Below are positions 1 to 8,536 of a stretch of 18,623 bases of DNA, one piece after another. Made by a program: the position numbers and the translations under genes. Below the pieces are notes generated by a model. It was given only the letters and a program-made list of their open reading frames with translations. It was not told the DNA's origin and made no database searches. Source of the stretch: Bacteroidales bacterium UBA6244 (GTDB lineage Bacteria > Bacteroidota > Bacteroidia > Bacteroidales > F082). Numbering within the stretch: the stretch's first letter is position 1; every line of letters begins with the position of its first letter. The stretch covers positions 1-18,623 of the forward strand of contig DJVY01000165.1 of NCBI GenBank assembly GCA_002440885.1, given 5' to 3'.

Positions 1-1208
1 GGACCACCGACAGTTACATGGGATTGAATGGCACAAAAGCACAGGACAAGGAATGGGCCGTTGTGGACAGCGCCACCAATACCATTTACGTTACCTGGAC
101 GCAGTTTGATCAATACGGATCTTCGGCCTCCGACAAATTCAGTAACATCCTTTTCAGTAAATCAACCGATGCCGGCACAACCTGGTCTCAGGCCATTCAA
201 ATAAATCAGGTTTCAGGCGATTGTGTTGACAGCGACAATACTACCGAAGGAGCTGTGCCGGCGGTAGGGCCTGAGGGACAAGTTTATGTAGCCTGGTCTG
301 GACCTGCCGGTATTGTATTCGACCGATCGCTGGATGGGGGCGAGACCTGGCTTGAAGAAGATATTTTTATCAGCGATCAGCCAGGAGGATGGGACTACAA
401 TGTACCCGGAATTATGCGGTGTAACGGTTTGCCTGTTACCTGCTGCGACATCAGTGCCTCCTCAGCAAACAAAGGAACAATTTATGTAAACTGGACCGAC
501 CAACGCAATGGTACGCAAAACCCGGATGTTTGGCTTGCAAAATCTACCGATGGAGGAGACACCTGGACACCTCCGATGAGAGTGAACGACGACGATACCG
601 ACAAAGCACAATTCTTTTCGTGGATGACCATCGATCAGGCCAACGGCGATATATATATCGTATACTACGACAGAAGAAACTACGACAACGAAAGTACAGA
701 CGTGTACCTTGCCCGTTCAACAGATGGTGGCGAAACTTTTTCCAATTTTAAAATCAGCGAGTCTCCTTTCATACCATATAGCAGTATCTTTTTCGGCGAC
801 TACACCAATATTGTTGCCCACAATGGCCGTGTACGCCCTGTCTGGACACGACTTGAAAATGGCAACTTATCAGTATTAACAGCCATAATTGATCAAATAG
901 TAGACGAGCCGGAGATTGCAGAGGAGCTCATCAAAGCCCCTATCCACCTCGACATAAACTATCCAAATCCATTCAAAGCCTCCACTTATCTTTCTTACAA
1001 ACTGCGCGAGCCAGCGGTTATTAGCCTGTCGGTTTACGATGTATATGGCAGAAAAATAGCTTCGCTTATAAGCAATCAGCCGGTAAATGCAGGAAAATAC
1101 ACCGAGATTTTTCATGCCACAGATTACAACCTGAGTCCGGGGGTTTACTACTTTGCCCTGAGCACAAACCAAACCGTGAAAAAACAAAAAATGCTGCTGG
1201 TGGAATAA
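1..1208 (+). CDS. Secreted BNR/Asp-box (sialidase-like propeller) protein with T9SS sorting domain, 5' truncated
   Basis: The reading frame is open through the left edge (first whole codon at 3), so the N-terminus and any signal peptide are missing; about 401 residues remain. Counting from the Met at 18, four Asp-box motifs (S-x-D-x-G-x-T-W/F) lie near residues 49-56, 104-111, 176-183 and 234-241. This spacing is typical of BNR beta-propellers such as sialidases and sortilin-like proteins. The last ~85 residues start with a YPNPF motif and contain a VYDVYGR strand and a final KKQKMLLVE, the pattern of a type A T9SS C-terminal sorting domain. The protein is therefore probably exported to the cell surface or outside. 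A catalytic sialidase is not supported: the Arg triad and the FRIP motif are not visible in this part. The substrate or ligand is unknown. Confidence 0.85.
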   Translation, partial: TTDSYMGLNGTKAQDKEWAVVDSATNTIYVTWTQFDQYGSSASDKFSNILFSKSTDAGTTWSQAIQINQVSGDCVDSDNTTEGAVPAVGPEGQVYVAWSGPAGIVFDRSLDGGETWLEEDIFISDQPGGWDYNVPGIMRCNGLPVTCCDISASSANKGTIYVNWTDQRNGTQNPDVWLAKSTDGGDTWTPPMRVNDDDTDKAQFFSWMTIDQANGDIYIVYYDRRNYDNESTDVYLARSTDGGETFSNFKISESPFIPYSSIFFGDYTNIVAHNGRVRPVWTRLENGNLSVLTAIIDQIVDEPEIAEELIKAPIHLDINYPNPFKASTYLSYKLREPAVISLSVYDVYGRKIASLISNQPVNAGKYTEIFHATDYNLSPGVYYFALSTNQTVKKQKMLLVE

Positions 1209-1293
1209 CTACAACAAAGGCATTTCCTGCAAACCACATTCGTGCAAATTCATCATTGCTTGCTGAAAAGCAGCTTTATTTGGATTATCTTAT

Positions 1294-1301
1294 TTATTTT
1301 G
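1294..1301 (+). promoter_or_regulatory. Possible -7 element for the pirin gene (one mismatch)
   Basis: TTATTTTG differs from the Bacteroidota -7 consensus TAnnTTTG only at the second base. It ends 15 bases before the ATG at 1317, the same spacing seen for the perfect matches elsewhere in the window. No good -33 TTG is found at 17-23 bases upstream, so this is weak. Confidence 0.3.
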
Positions 1302-1316
1302 TGCAAAAAAAATGAT

Positions 1317-2351
1317 ATGAAGACATCTGAAGACATCATAAGAACCGACAAGCTTGATTTCAATTGGTTCGTGGCGAACCCTTTCCTGTTCTGCGTGCAT
1401 CACCTTGATTACTACCCTCAAGGCACAGAAACCATGACCCCCGATGCCTCGCTTGAAGGCAGGAATATCGGCCAGGATTTCACTCCCAAAGATGGATGGC
1501 GTATGTACCACGGGAAAGGAGTTCCCGGATTTCCGGCACATCCACACCGTGGTTTTGAAACGGTGACCATCGTCCTGAAAGGAATTGTAGACCATTTTGA
1601 CTCCAACGGCCAAAAAGGCAGATACGGCATGGGCGATGTGCAATGGATGACGGCAGGATCAGGATTGCAACACAGCGAAATGTTTCCGCTTGTCAACAGG
1701 AAGGAACCCAACACCCTGGAATTGTTTCAAATTTGGCTAAACCTGCCACGCGTGGGAAAATTTGCTAATCCTCACTACAAAATGCTTTGGAACGAAAAAA
1801 TTCCGGTTCTTCGCATATCAGACGAAAACGGAAAACAAACCGAAGTAAAACTTATTGCCGGCCAGCTGAACAAACTGAATTCCTTATCACCTACACCCGA
1901 TTCATGGGCAGCCGATCCCGGAAATGAAGTGGCCATCTGGATTATCAAAATGGAAGCCGACGCGATATGGAATTTGCCTGCTGCAAGCAAAGAAGCCAAC
2001 AGAATACTTTACTTTTATGAGGGGCAAAAAGCCAGCCTAAACCACCACGAAGTCCAGGTAAAAAATTCATTTCAGCTGGTTCCTGAACACGAAATTAAAA
2101 TCAGAAACGGACAAACACCCGGTTATTTTTTGGTGTTGCAGGGCAAACCCATTCATGAACCGGTGGTACAATATGGTCCTTTTGTGATGAACACCGAAGC
2201 AGAAATCAGAGCAGCTTTTTCTGATTTCAGAGCTACCGGATTCGGGGGATGGCCATGGCCACACCCCGATCCCGTGAACCCTCGCCAAGAAGGCCGGTTC
2301 TCACAAACCAATGACCAGCAGGAAGAACGCCCTCCGGATTTGGGTGATTAA
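1317..2351 (+). CDS. Pirin family protein (bicupin)
   Basis: A 344-residue cytoplasmic protein of the pirin family. The family has two cupin domains with one metal site in the N-terminal cupin; some members have quercetinase activity, others act as redox-sensing partners. All four metal ligands are visible: H75 and H77 in the PAHPHRGFET motif, and H119 and E121 in GLQHSEM. The pirin C-terminal domain follows, ending in a proline-rich, charged tail (about 325-344). I chose the ATG at 1317 (MKTSEDIIRT). An in-frame GTG at 1242 would add 25 hydrophobic, cysteine-containing residues atypical of the family. The gene converges on the large minus-strand secreted-protein gene with 31 bases between stops, and I see no clear terminator there. 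The family assignment is firm; the substrate is not known. Confidence 0.92.
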   Translation: MKTSEDIIRTDKLDFNWFVANPFLFCVHHLDYYPQGTETMTPDASLEGRNIGQDFTPKDGWRMYHGKGVPGFPAHPHRGFETVTIVLKGIVDHFDSNGQKGRYGMGDVQWMTAGSGLQHSEMFPLVNRKEPNTLELFQIWLNLPRVGKFANPHYKMLWNEKIPVLRISDENGKQTEVKLIAGQLNKLNSLSPTPDSWAADPGNEVAIWIIKMEADAIWNLPAASKEANRILYFYEGQKASLNHHEVQVKNSFQLVPEHEIKIRNGQTPGYFLVLQGKPIHEPVVQYGPFVMNTEAEIRAAFSDFRATGFGGWPWPHPDPVNPRQEGRFSQTNDQQEERPPDLGD

Positions 2352-2382
2352 GTGGATTTTTAGCAATCTATCTCCAGCCCTC

Positions 2383-5300
2383 TTATTTAATTACTACCGT
2401 GCCTCGAACAATGGTTTTATTCTGGCTGATTTGCACAAAATAAGTTCCTTGTTTCCAATCGGAGGTCTGTATCAGGATTTTCGATCCAGGGGTAGTGAAT
2501 TCGGCCACCAGCCTTCCGTTCATGTCTATTACCTGAATATTGTCCATTGGTTTTTCCGATTCTACGCGGAAAGAGTTGGTAGCCGGGTTGGGAAAAAGAC
2601 TGATCTGGTTAGCTGCCAGCTCATCGATACCATCGGGGTGACCTTGCTGCACTACGGCCAGTTCTCTGACAAGGCCAATTCCGGATACATAAAGCGTACA
2701 GTTTCGCTCGGCAGTTGCCGGGTTTTCATCATAACTTAGTGTAAAACTCCCATTGCCTGAGCCTGAAAGTGGCTCTACTGTGATCCAATCACATGAATTT
2801 CCAACCATCCAGTTGATGTTGGAGGTTACTTCCACATCAACGATACCTTGCTGCCAACCTAACGCTTCGTTATAGGTATTCAGCTCAATAGCGGCTACTT
2901 TGGCCAGCTGAGTGATCTCAAAAACAGTAACTACACCGCCACCGGAAAAAGAAATCTGGCATACGCGTACATCGGTAGTGCTCAGGTTTTCATCGTATAA
3001 AATAGTAACGGTTGTAACATCGTTTCCGGCATCAGGTGAAACGGCAATCCAGTCGCATGTCTCATTCACCTGCCATTGCACGTTGGCCGTTACCACAATC
3101 TCCAGCGAAGCCGCTTCAGCACTTACAGTTTCGGCTGCTATATTGGTTTCTATGGAGGCTGGAAACCCAGTTTGCGTGAGGGTGAAATCAGCCGAAACAG
3201 TGGTAGCTTCCACATGTAAAACACAATTCCGGTCGGTGATCACCATGTTTTCATTGTAAGTAATGGTAAGCACAGCATCTCCGCTCCCTGACTCAGGGGT
3301 AACGCTCATCCAGTCGCAATTTTCACTTACTGACCAGTCGGTATTTGAATTTAGTGCCACTTCGATTGAAGAGGCGTTGTAATCAACCGTTTGCGCCATG
3401 GGATCAAGGGTGAGTATTTCGGCAATGCCCTCTTGAGTAAGCACATAGTCAACTGAAGCACTGGAGGTCGCAAAGGTGATAACACATTCGCGTTGTGCTC
3501 CGGTATTTTCTTCATAGTTAATGGTGATATTGGTACTGCTCATTCCTCCTGAGGGAGATACGGTTACCCAATCGCAGTTTGCTGTGGCATTCCAGAATTT
3601 TGACACGGTGAGTGCCAGGCTGGTACTTCCTGCGGCTACTCCTACAGTAGCTGACGGAGGATCGACCGACAACACTTCTTGCGTTACATTGATGAAATCC
3701 TCTTTGGTCAGGGTGTTTGAGCCCGTTTCGTTGGTTACGGTAAGCGTTACATCGTAAGTTCCGGCCTCGTTATATACCACAATTGGATTTTGCTCAGAAG
3801 AGGTAGCCGGGTCGCCCCCCTCGAATGTCCATTCCCAGCTAACAGGTGCGCCCAACGACTGGTCGATAAAATTTACTGACCCTCCCAGGTTAACATTGGT
3901 AGGGCTACCAATGAACTGCGCTGCGAGTACTTCAGCAAAATACAACGAGGCTATTTTTGTGCCTTTGTTGCTGCTTGAGGTCATGTATTGGGTTGTGTAC
4001 CAAAAGGTAGCATCATCTTCCGGATCAACAGAAATATTGGAATAATCACCCCAGCGGTTAGCGCCTGTCTGCGAAATGGTTCCTTCCAGAATAATGCCCT
4101 CTTCGATATCAAGAATTCCGGAGGCACTCATATTTTCGGCAGCAGACTGTCCGGCATACCGAATGCCCGGATAGACAGTAGAGCTGGAGATAGAATAACC
4201 CAGTGCTATATCTTTGTTTCCATTCATGGCTATACTTCCCATCCATCGGCTATGCTGATCAGGCGCATAAGTGCCTTGCTGACGGATTTCCCAGCTAGTG
4301 CCATTTTGTTCGAGTTCGTACCACCTGATGCCTGCATGATCGGTTCCATCTACATCCACGGTATGATTACACACAATGCGTTTGGTATTCCCAAAATTGC
4401 GGTATTGCACCCTATACATCAAAATTTGATTGATAGCATCTAGCTTTTGTCCCGTTCCGGGCTGACGGATATTGTCCCATGTAGGGCCGAAATTGCTATC
4501 GAATGGAGAAACGCTGATTTGTTGAGTCCTGTTCCAGGTTGAATTGCCCGGAGTAGTCCAGTCCACATCAAGTTCAAACACCCACAACTCGTCACCGCCG
4601 CCGCCCCAAGCGTCATCGTTGATGGTTAAAAACAACCCGGGTGATCCGGCGGGAGCATAATCGCCATCGCAGTCGGCAGGCAGTACGCAATGAAAACCGC
4701 TGTTGGGACGGTATGGGTTATTAAACTGTACCATTTGCGGGGCACTTCCTCCAATAAGCATTTCCTGACGTTCAAACACATAAATATCGCTACCATTGGT
4801 GGTATTAGTTCCCATGTAGTAACCATCTTCCCAAACTCCGAATTTCATGTAATCGGGAAATCCGTTCATCGTCCACGACCAGCGATACCAATCGCCGGTA
4901 GGATCGTCGGTTACACTGATTGCAATTAACATATAATCGGGGTTGGAGTAAGCTCCGGCGAATTCAGCTGCCAACCACCTGTTGGCATTGTCATCGTATA
5001 ACAGAATGGGGTCGCCATCGTTGTTGTTTGCCCCAGGAACGCCGGCAAACAACGTGTTGAGGTTGGTTGGTGGAACAACCTGAGTTCCGTTTTTTTCGTA
5101 GATGGAGTATTTTACATTCACCGTTTGAAAGAAATGATCCGGACCAGCCGAGCCATTGCAGTCGGGAGGATAAGAGGAGGTGGATACCCCTGAGAAATTC
5201 TCGATAATTGTACCCTGGTTTCTCGATTGCCCCATTTCCTTTTGCCAAACGGCATCGGCCCCTTTGGGTAAGGCCTCAGCCGCGTTTGGATAACTGCGTG

Positions 5301-5526
5301 TGCGAAGGGCTTTGTTTCTCACCTTTTTCATGTCCTTTTCATCCAGACGCATCATTTCCTCAGGTGTGAGGGCAGGAAAATCTTTAAGAGGCCCAATACG
5401 GTCAAAATATACTGCTTTTGAGAAGCCATCCGGTTTAACTGGTGATGAATTGGTTTGCTGAGCATAACCTCCAAAACCCATCATCAGAACCAAGAGGGCG
5501 AAGAGTGATTTGATTATTTTTTTCAT
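2383..5526 (-). CDS. Large secreted protein: propeller-like region, PKD domain, four BACON-like repeats, T9SS sorting domain
   Basis: A 1047-residue exported protein. Residues 1-23 form a signal peptide (MKKIIKSLF, hydrophobic core, GGYAQQ). Residues ~90-535 are rich in Trp, Tyr and Asp-Gly turns and resemble the beta-propeller-like N-terminal regions of Bacteroidota surface proteins; no catalytic motif was recognised. Residues 536-617 are a PKD domain (WEWTFEGGDP, then YNEAGTYDVTLTV). Four consecutive ~86-residue repeats at 618-702, 703-789, 790-877 and 878-965 match the BACON pattern (CDW-x-x-V-x-P near the middle, ending in a Q-containing strand). Residues 976-1047 are a type A T9SS domain (SLFPNPATNS, then IDMNGRLV, QGTYFVQI and a final TVVIK). 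The likely location is the cell surface or outside. The ATG at 5526 is preferred to a TTG two codons upstream. BACON domains are often linked to carbohydrate or mucin binding, but that role is only an inference here. Confidence 0.92.
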   Translation of the reverse strand: MKKIIKSLFALLVLMMGFGGYAQQTNSSPVKPDGFSKAVYFDRIGPLKDFPALTPEEMMRLDEKDMKKVRNKALRTRSYPNAAEALPKGADAVWQKEMGQSRNQGTIIENFSGVSTSSYPPDCNGSAGPDHFFQTVNVKYSIYEKNGTQVVPPTNLNTLFAGVPGANNNDGDPILLYDDNANRWLAAEFAGAYSNPDYMLIAISVTDDPTGDWYRWSWTMNGFPDYMKFGVWEDGYYMGTNTTNGSDIYVFERQEMLIGGSAPQMVQFNNPYRPNSGFHCVLPADCDGDYAPAGSPGLFLTINDDAWGGGGDELWVFELDVDWTTPGNSTWNRTQQISVSPFDSNFGPTWDNIRQPGTGQKLDAINQILMYRVQYRNFGNTKRIVCNHTVDVDGTDHAGIRWYELEQNGTSWEIRQQGTYAPDQHSRWMGSIAMNGNKDIALGYSISSSTVYPGIRYAGQSAAENMSASGILDIEEGIILEGTISQTGANRWGDYSNISVDPEDDATFWYTTQYMTSSSNKGTKIASLYFAEVLAAQFIGSPTNVNLGGSVNFIDQSLGAPVSWEWTFEGGDPATSSEQNPIVVYNEAGTYDVTLTVTNETGSNTLTKEDFINVTQEVLSVDPPSATVGVAAGSTSLALTVSKFWNATANCDWVTVSPSGGMSSTNITINYEENTGAQRECVITFATSSASVDYVLTQEGIAEILTLDPMAQTVDYNASSIEVALNSNTDWSVSENCDWMSVTPESGSGDAVLTITYNENMVITDRNCVLHVEATTVSADFTLTQTGFPASIETNIAAETVSAEAASLEIVVTANVQWQVNETCDWIAVSPDAGNDVTTVTILYDENLSTTDVRVCQISFSGGGVVTVFEITQLAKVAAIELNTYNEALGWQQGIVDVEVTSNINWMVGNSCDWITVEPLSGSGNGSFTLSYDENPATAERNCTLYVSGIGLVRELAVVQQGHPDGIDELAANQISLFPNPATNSFRVESEKPMDNIQVIDMNGRLVAEFTTPGSKILIQTSDWKQGTYFVQISQNKTIVRGTVVIK

Positions 5527-5564
5527 TTTCAAAATATTAGATAATTATTGCTGAAATTATGTCG

Positions 5565-5572
5565 CAAAAATA
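5565..5572 (-). promoter_or_regulatory. -7 promoter element TATTTTTG for the BACON/PKD protein gene
   Basis: Reading the minus strand, TATTTTTG matches TAnnTTTG exactly and lies 38 bases before the ATG at 5526. That would give a 5' UTR of roughly 30 bases. No clear -33 TTG was found. The 155-base divergent region 5527-5681 also carries the promoter of the ABC-F gene on the other strand. Confidence 0.5.
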
Positions 5573-5654
5573 GACAATAACGGATTCGTATTAGGTTGCA
5601 CGACAGCTTTACTAAAATATCTCATATAAACAGGCCAGGCGAAAGCAAACAAAG

Positions 5655-5662
5655 TATCTTTG
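5655..5662 (+). promoter_or_regulatory. -7 promoter element TATCTTTG for the ABC-F gene
   Basis: TATCTTTG is an exact match to the Bacteroidota TAnnTTTG element and ends 19 bases before the ATG at 5682. This implies a short leader of about 12 bases. No good -33 element is seen at the usual distance. Confidence 0.5.
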
Positions 5663-5681
5663 CGGACTCAAAAAACCGAAA

Positions 5682-7325
5682 ATGATTTCAATAGACGGAT
5701 TGGCAGTAGAATTTGGCGGATCAACGCTTTTTAAGGATATTTCGTTTGCCGTAAACGATAAAGACAGGATTGCCCTGATGGGTAAAAACGGAGCCGGCAA
5801 GTCGACCCTGCTGAAGATTATTGCTGGCGTAAAGACCCCGACTCGAGGAAAAATATCTGCTCCCAAGGAGGCTGTAATTGCCTACCTGCCGCAACACTTG
5901 CTAACAAGTGATGAACGCTCTGTTTTCGACGAGGCGGCACAAGCCTTTGCTCACGTTTTCGAAATGCAAAAAGAACTGGAAGAGCTAAACAACCAATTAA
6001 CTGTGCGCACCGATTACGAATCGCCGGCATATTACGACCTCATAGAGCGGGTCTCCTCGTTAAGCGAAACTTTTTATTCTGTTCAGGACATCAATTACAA
6101 TGCTGAAATAGAAAAAATTCTGTTGGGACTGGGCTTTCTAAGGTCTGATTTCAATCGACCGACAAGTGAGTTCAGCGGAGGATGGCGCATGCGCATCGAA
6201 CTGGCTAAAATATTGCTCAAAAAACCAGATCTGCTTTTACTTGATGAACCCACCAACCACATGGATATTGAGTCGATACAATGGTTTGAAGATTTCCTGA
6301 TAAATAGTGCAAAAGCGGTAATTCTCATCTCGCACGACAGGGCATTCGTCGATCACCTGACTACCCGAACCATTGAAATAACCATGGGGCGCATCTACGA
6401 TTACAAGGTCAATTACTCCTCATATCTACAGCTGCGGAAAGAACGACGTGAACAGCAGCAAAAACACTTCGAAGAACAACAGAAGTTTATTGCTGATACA
6501 CAGGAATTCATCGATCGGTTTAAAGGAACTTATTCCAAAACAAACCAAGTTCAATCGCGTGTAAAAATGCTCGAAAAGCTTGACCCTGTTGAAGTAGATG
6601 AAATAGATACTTCGGCGCTCAGGCTTAAATTCCCTCCCTCCCCACGATCAGGAAATTTTCCTGTGATTCTTGAAAATGTTTCTAAATCCTATGGCGACCA
6701 TCTGGTTTTTTCAGGCGTCTCGTTGCCTATCGAACGTGGACAAAGGGTCGCTTTTGTTGGAAAAAACGGACAGGGAAAATCAACATTGGTGAAATGTTTG
6801 ATGGAGGAAATTGACTACCAGGGTAAACTTACCATTGGCCACAATACCCATATCGGGTATTTTGCGCAAAATGCCGCCTCACTCATGGACGAGGAGGCTA
6901 CAGTGTTCGACACCATTGATGATGTGGCCAAAGGCGATATCAGAACAAAAATTAAAGACTTGCTCGGGGCTTTTATGTTTGGCGACGAAAGCTGGAATAA
7001 AAAAGTAAAAGTACTTTCAGGAGGTGAAAGAACCCGCCTGGCTATGATTAAACTGTTGCTGGAACCAAAAAACCTGCTCATCCTCGACGAACCAACCAAC
7101 CACCTCGACCTCCGAACAAAAGACATCCTAAAGAGTGCATTGCAGGATTTCGATGGCACCTTGATCCTGGTATCACACGACCGTGATTTCCTCGATGGTC
7201 TGGCCACCAAAGTGTTCGAGTTTGGCAACCAACAAGTAAAAGAACACCTCGGAGATATCCATAGCTTCCTTGTGCGTAAAAAACTTGAAAACCTGCGTGA
7301 ACTGGAGAGAGGTTCAAACAAGTAA
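5682..7325 (+). CDS. ABC-F family ATP-binding cassette protein
   Basis: A 547-residue cytoplasmic protein with two ABC domains in one chain and no membrane segments, as in the ABC-F family (EttA, Uup, YbiT and ribosome-protection types), which act on ribosomes. Domain 1 has Walker A GKNGAGKST (34-42), signature SGGWRMR (165-171), Walker B LLLLDEP ending at 190, and switch His218. The charged linker at ~241-310 (RKERREQQQKHFEEQQ) is the interdomain P-site tRNA interaction region. Domain 2 has Walker A GKNGQGKST (360-368), signature SGGERTR (446-452), Walker B LLILDEP ending at 471, and His499. Both sites look intact for ATP hydrolysis. The linker is short and there is no long C-terminal coiled coil like that of Uup, so a YbiT/EttA-like housekeeping role is more likely than antibiotic resistance; that is an inference. 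It converges on the metallophosphatase gene with 23 bases between stops. Confidence 0.95.
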   Translation: MISIDGLAVEFGGSTLFKDISFAVNDKDRIALMGKNGAGKSTLLKIIAGVKTPTRGKISAPKEAVIAYLPQHLLTSDERSVFDEAAQAFAHVFEMQKELEELNNQLTVRTDYESPAYYDLIERVSSLSETFYSVQDINYNAEIEKILLGLGFLRSDFNRPTSEFSGGWRMRIELAKILLKKPDLLLLDEPTNHMDIESIQWFEDFLINSAKAVILISHDRAFVDHLTTRTIEITMGRIYDYKVNYSSYLQLRKERREQQQKHFEEQQKFIADTQEFIDRFKGTYSKTNQVQSRVKMLEKLDPVEVDEIDTSALRLKFPPSPRSGNFPVILENVSKSYGDHLVFSGVSLPIERGQRVAFVGKNGQGKSTLVKCLMEEIDYQGKLTIGHNTHIGYFAQNAASLMDEEATVFDTIDDVAKGDIRTKIKDLLGAFMFGDESWNKKVKVLSGGERTRLAMIKLLLEPKNLLILDEPTNHLDLRTKDILKSALQDFDGTLILVSHDRDFLDGLATKVFEFGNQQVKEHLGDIHSFLVRKKLENLRELERGSNK

Positions 7326-7348
7326 CGGGTTAAATCGCCACAAAACCA

Positions 7349-8515
7349 TTACCTTTCACCAACAAAAGACAGCGTAATATCCAGTATTTCCGGTCGTGAA
7401 TTGGTGCGTACCGGCGGTCCCCAACCTCCTATTCCCGATGAAACCAACACATGGGTATCCCCTTTCTTCAACAAACCGCTACTCACTTCAAATACGGCTT
7501 GCGTAATCCATTGAAAAGGCCAAAGTTGCCCGTGATGGGTATGCCCCGATAACTGTAAATCAATGCCTGCCTGCTCTGCCTGCTGTAAACCAAGTGGTTG
7601 ATGGTCGAGTAGCACAACAGGAAACCGGGTATCTACCTCTTCCATAATTTGGTTTAAGGGTTTGCGCCTGTTATTGGTGAACTGCCTTATGGTCAGGTCT
7701 TCACGCCCTACGATGTAAAAACTATTGTCGATTAAGAGGGCTGTGTCGGATAACACCTGAATGTTGTGGTCAGTGAGGTAGCTCCGTGCTTTGTCAACTC
7801 CACCAATATACTCATGATTTCCGGTAACACCATAAACGCCGTATTTAGCCTTTAGCTGTGTTAAATATTCACCAACGTTGCTGTGGATGACCGGAGCAAT
7901 GTCTTCGTCAATGATATCTCCTGGTATTAAAATGATGTCTGGGTTTAACTCATTCACTTGTTTTACAATACCTTTAAGGTGACGTTTCTCGATAATGGTA
8001 CCCAGATGAACATCAGAAAAAGCCACGATGTGGAGGCTTTTTAAATGTCCGGCCTTTTTGTTTATAGTCAAATCTACTTTTTTAACAACCGGAAACCAGG
8101 TGTTCAAATGACCAATAGCTACCACCAACAGGGTGATGGAAATAACCACAGCCGACAATACTTTTCGGGTAAGAACCGGATCGTGGGTCAGGATATCGGG
8201 CAAAAAATGGAACAACCTGTCGATTCCTCTAACCAAATCAATCAAAGCCAGTTGAAGAACCAGATACACCATAATGGCCAGCCAAAACGACCCTATCCAG
8301 ATGAGCGTGGTACTGAAAAGGTTCACTGATATCCGTTCGGTGAAACGGCCAACAATAAAAGCTGCCGCCAGAAAAACGATAGTCCAGACAAAGATTTTCC
8401 GGTAGGTATTGCTGTTGCCAAAAAGAGGCAATCCATTTCGAATGATGTAATAATTAAGCAGGGAATAGATTCCGATAATCAGGGTAAAAACGATGATAAA
8501 TCCAATATTTTTCAT
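7349..8515 (-). CDS. Membrane-anchored calcineurin-like metallophosphatase (YkuE/YaeI-like)
   Basis: A 388-residue protein. The first ~140 residues contain about four hydrophobic segments (near 3-24, 41-57, 69-94, 120-137), anchoring the enzyme in the inner membrane. The phosphoesterase domain follows with all expected motifs: FSDVHLG (D168, H170), IPGDIID (D200), TGNHEY (N233, H234), DHQP (H305) and SGHTHHGQ (H325, H327). These ligands bind a two-metal centre that hydrolyses phosphate esters. Relatives include B. subtilis YkuE and UDP-2,3-diacylglucosamine hydrolases such as LpxG. A lipid or lipid A-precursor substrate is possible but unproven. The GIGGWGPPVR motif near 361-370 is typical of the YkuE-like group. 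The ATG at 8515 lies 21 bases after the stop of the SDR gene, so the two are probably co-transcribed. Confidence 0.93.
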   Translation of the reverse strand: MKNIGFIIVFTLIIGIYSLLNYYIIRNGLPLFGNSNTYRKIFVWTIVFLAAAFIVGRFTERISVNLFSTTLIWIGSFWLAIMVYLVLQLALIDLVRGIDRLFHFLPDILTHDPVLTRKVLSAVVISITLLVVAIGHLNTWFPVVKKVDLTINKKAGHLKSLHIVAFSDVHLGTIIEKRHLKGIVKQVNELNPDIILIPGDIIDEDIAPVIHSNVGEYLTQLKAKYGVYGVTGNHEYIGGVDKARSYLTDHNIQVLSDTALLIDNSFYIVGREDLTIRQFTNNRRKPLNQIMEEVDTRFPVVLLDHQPLGLQQAEQAGIDLQLSGHTHHGQLWPFQWITQAVFEVSSGLLKKGDTHVLVSSGIGGWGPPVRTNSRPEILDITLSFVGER

Positions 8516-8536
8516 TTGGTAAGGTTAGATAAAATA

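Noticed and set aside
1242..1316. An upstream GTG start for the pirin gene, adding 25 residues
   Set aside because: The extension looks like a translated promoter region; the ATG at 1317 gives the family-typical N-terminus and follows a near-match -7 element.
2632..3675. The tandem repeats as a DNA repeat or CRISPR-like array
   Set aside because: Similarity is at the protein level (BACON domains of ~86 residues); the nucleotide copies are too diverged.
2912..4443. Several open frames on the plus strand within the BACON/PKD protein gene
   Set aside because: They are shadows of the minus-strand gene, with no recognisable domain and low-complexity Val/Ser/Thr composition.
5527..5532. A TTG start two codons before the ATG of the BACON/PKD gene
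   Set aside because: The ATG at 5526 begins a standard signal peptide (MKKII); there is no reason to prefer TTG.
6815..7321. A 168-residue open frame antisense to the ABC-F gene
   Set aside because: It lies entirely opposite a well-conserved coding region with intact Walker and signature motifs; its composition (Ser/Arg-rich) is that of a shadow frame.
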